From Sphingobium sp. BYY-5 (GTDB taxonomy: Bacteria > Pseudomonadota > Alphaproteobacteria > Sphingomonadales > Sphingomonadaceae), in assembly GCF_022758885.1 (NCBI RefSeq), contig NZ_JALEBH010000001.1, positions 2,449,501 to 2,513,500 on the forward strand: a stretch of DNA of 64,000 nucleotides. The letters run 5' to 3'. Below the pieces are notes generated by a model. It saw only the letters and a list, made by a program, of their open reading frames with translations. It searched no databases and had not been told where the DNA came from. A program made the translations under genes and the position numbers. Positions within the stretch are counted from its first letter, which is position 1. The number at the start of each line of letters is the position of its first letter. Shown piece after piece: positions 63,765 through 64,000 of this stretch.

Positions 63765-64000
63765 GCGTCGGGTTCCTGCGGCAGATCGACACCCTTGTCC
63801 TGCAGCGCCCGTCGCAGCGCGTGCAACAGCACACTGTCAGCAACCGGCTTCCCTAACCACGCCTGGGCTCCAACCCCCAGTGAACGTGTGCGGCTCTGGT
63901 CATCAACGACGGACGTAAGAACGATGGCGGGTAGATTTTCGCCACGCGCATGAAGATGTTCGAGAAGGTCCAGCCCGTTCATACCGGGCATGCGCATATC
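63761..64000 (-). CDS. Response regulator, partial (5' end outside the window)
   Basis: The last 80 codons of a receiver domain are present: MRMPGMNGLDLLEHLHARG just after the phosphoacceptor Asp, IVLTSVVDDQSRTRSLGVGAQAWLGKPVADSVLL with the conserved Lys, and a short tail ending QEPDA. No DNA-binding domain follows, so it is a single-domain receiver or has its output domain before the receiver. It overlaps the kinase start by four bases. Confidence 0.88.
   Translation of the reverse strand, partial: DMRMPGMNGLDLLEHLHARGENLPAIVLTSVVDDQSRTRSLGVGAQAWLGKPVADSVLLHALRRALQDKGVDLPQEPDA

Overview
The window comes from a high-GC alphaproteobacterium, most likely a sphingomonad (Sphingobium/Sphingomonas/Novosphingobium type). 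This is inferred from family content (DUF3576 lipoprotein, Usg, SIMPL protein, DUF2274 beside trbI) and from the codon and start usage; no database search was possible. The left end (1-5.9 kb) and right end (47-64 kb) look like ordinary chromosome. The middle (6.2-46.8 kb) looks accessory.

Layout. 1-5.9 kb: envelope proteins, a glyoxalase pair (gloA-gloB), a SIMPL protein, and a TPR protein/hydrolase pair. At 5956-6042 is a tRNA-Leu(CAG), followed at once by a P4-type integrase that has lost its HxxR box. 7.4-9.6 kb: a DEDD exonuclease with a C-terminal BRCT-like region and a YcaQ-type protein. 9.9-33.8 kb: a dense redox/transport region with three LysR regulators, short- and medium-chain dehydrogenases, an aldo/keto reductase, an aldehyde dehydrogenase, a metallo-beta-lactamase (MBL) hydrolase, a pirin, two MFS exporters, an OmpR-type two-component pair and two paralogous Gal80-like Gfo/Idh/MocA proteins without the catalytic EKP lysine. 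It ends in a frameshifted CPBP protease gene. 34.1-34.8 kb: a remnant of a Trb conjugation module (HTH, DUF2274, trbI 3' end).

34.8-46.8 kb is the most unusual part. An intact type IV toxin-antitoxin pair (AbiEi/AbiEii), preceded by two inverted repeats that look like its operators, is followed by a 30-bp palindrome resembling a serine-resolvase crossover site. Ten kilobases further on, a near copy in the same orientation truncates a second AbiEii gene. Between the two sites lie an IS110 fragment, a PAS/HWE-type histidine kinase split by an IS5-family element, two Hsp20 genes, an NDUFS4-like protein, a secreted protein, MarC, a three-gene usg operon, and groES-groEL. The hsp20 and groES genes carry sigma32-like promoters, and groES also has a CIRCE-like element. 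This reads as a proteostasis/stress cassette bounded by recombination sites and toxin-antitoxin genes.

47-52.7 kb: an ABC importer (fused double permease plus nitrate/taurine-type ATPase) with a beta-barrel-like protein and a FixL/FixJ-like two-component pair. 52.8-56.4 kb: small regulators (AlpA, MerR-like, S24, and a 51-residue ribbon-helix-helix protein with a perfect 26-bp palindrome against its start codon) and another IS110 remnant. 56.4-64 kb: a type II NADH dehydrogenase-like flavoprotein, an SDR with a divergent LysR gene, an Ohr peroxidase, an MBL hydrolase, and a large PAS histidine kinase overlapping a response regulator that runs off the window.
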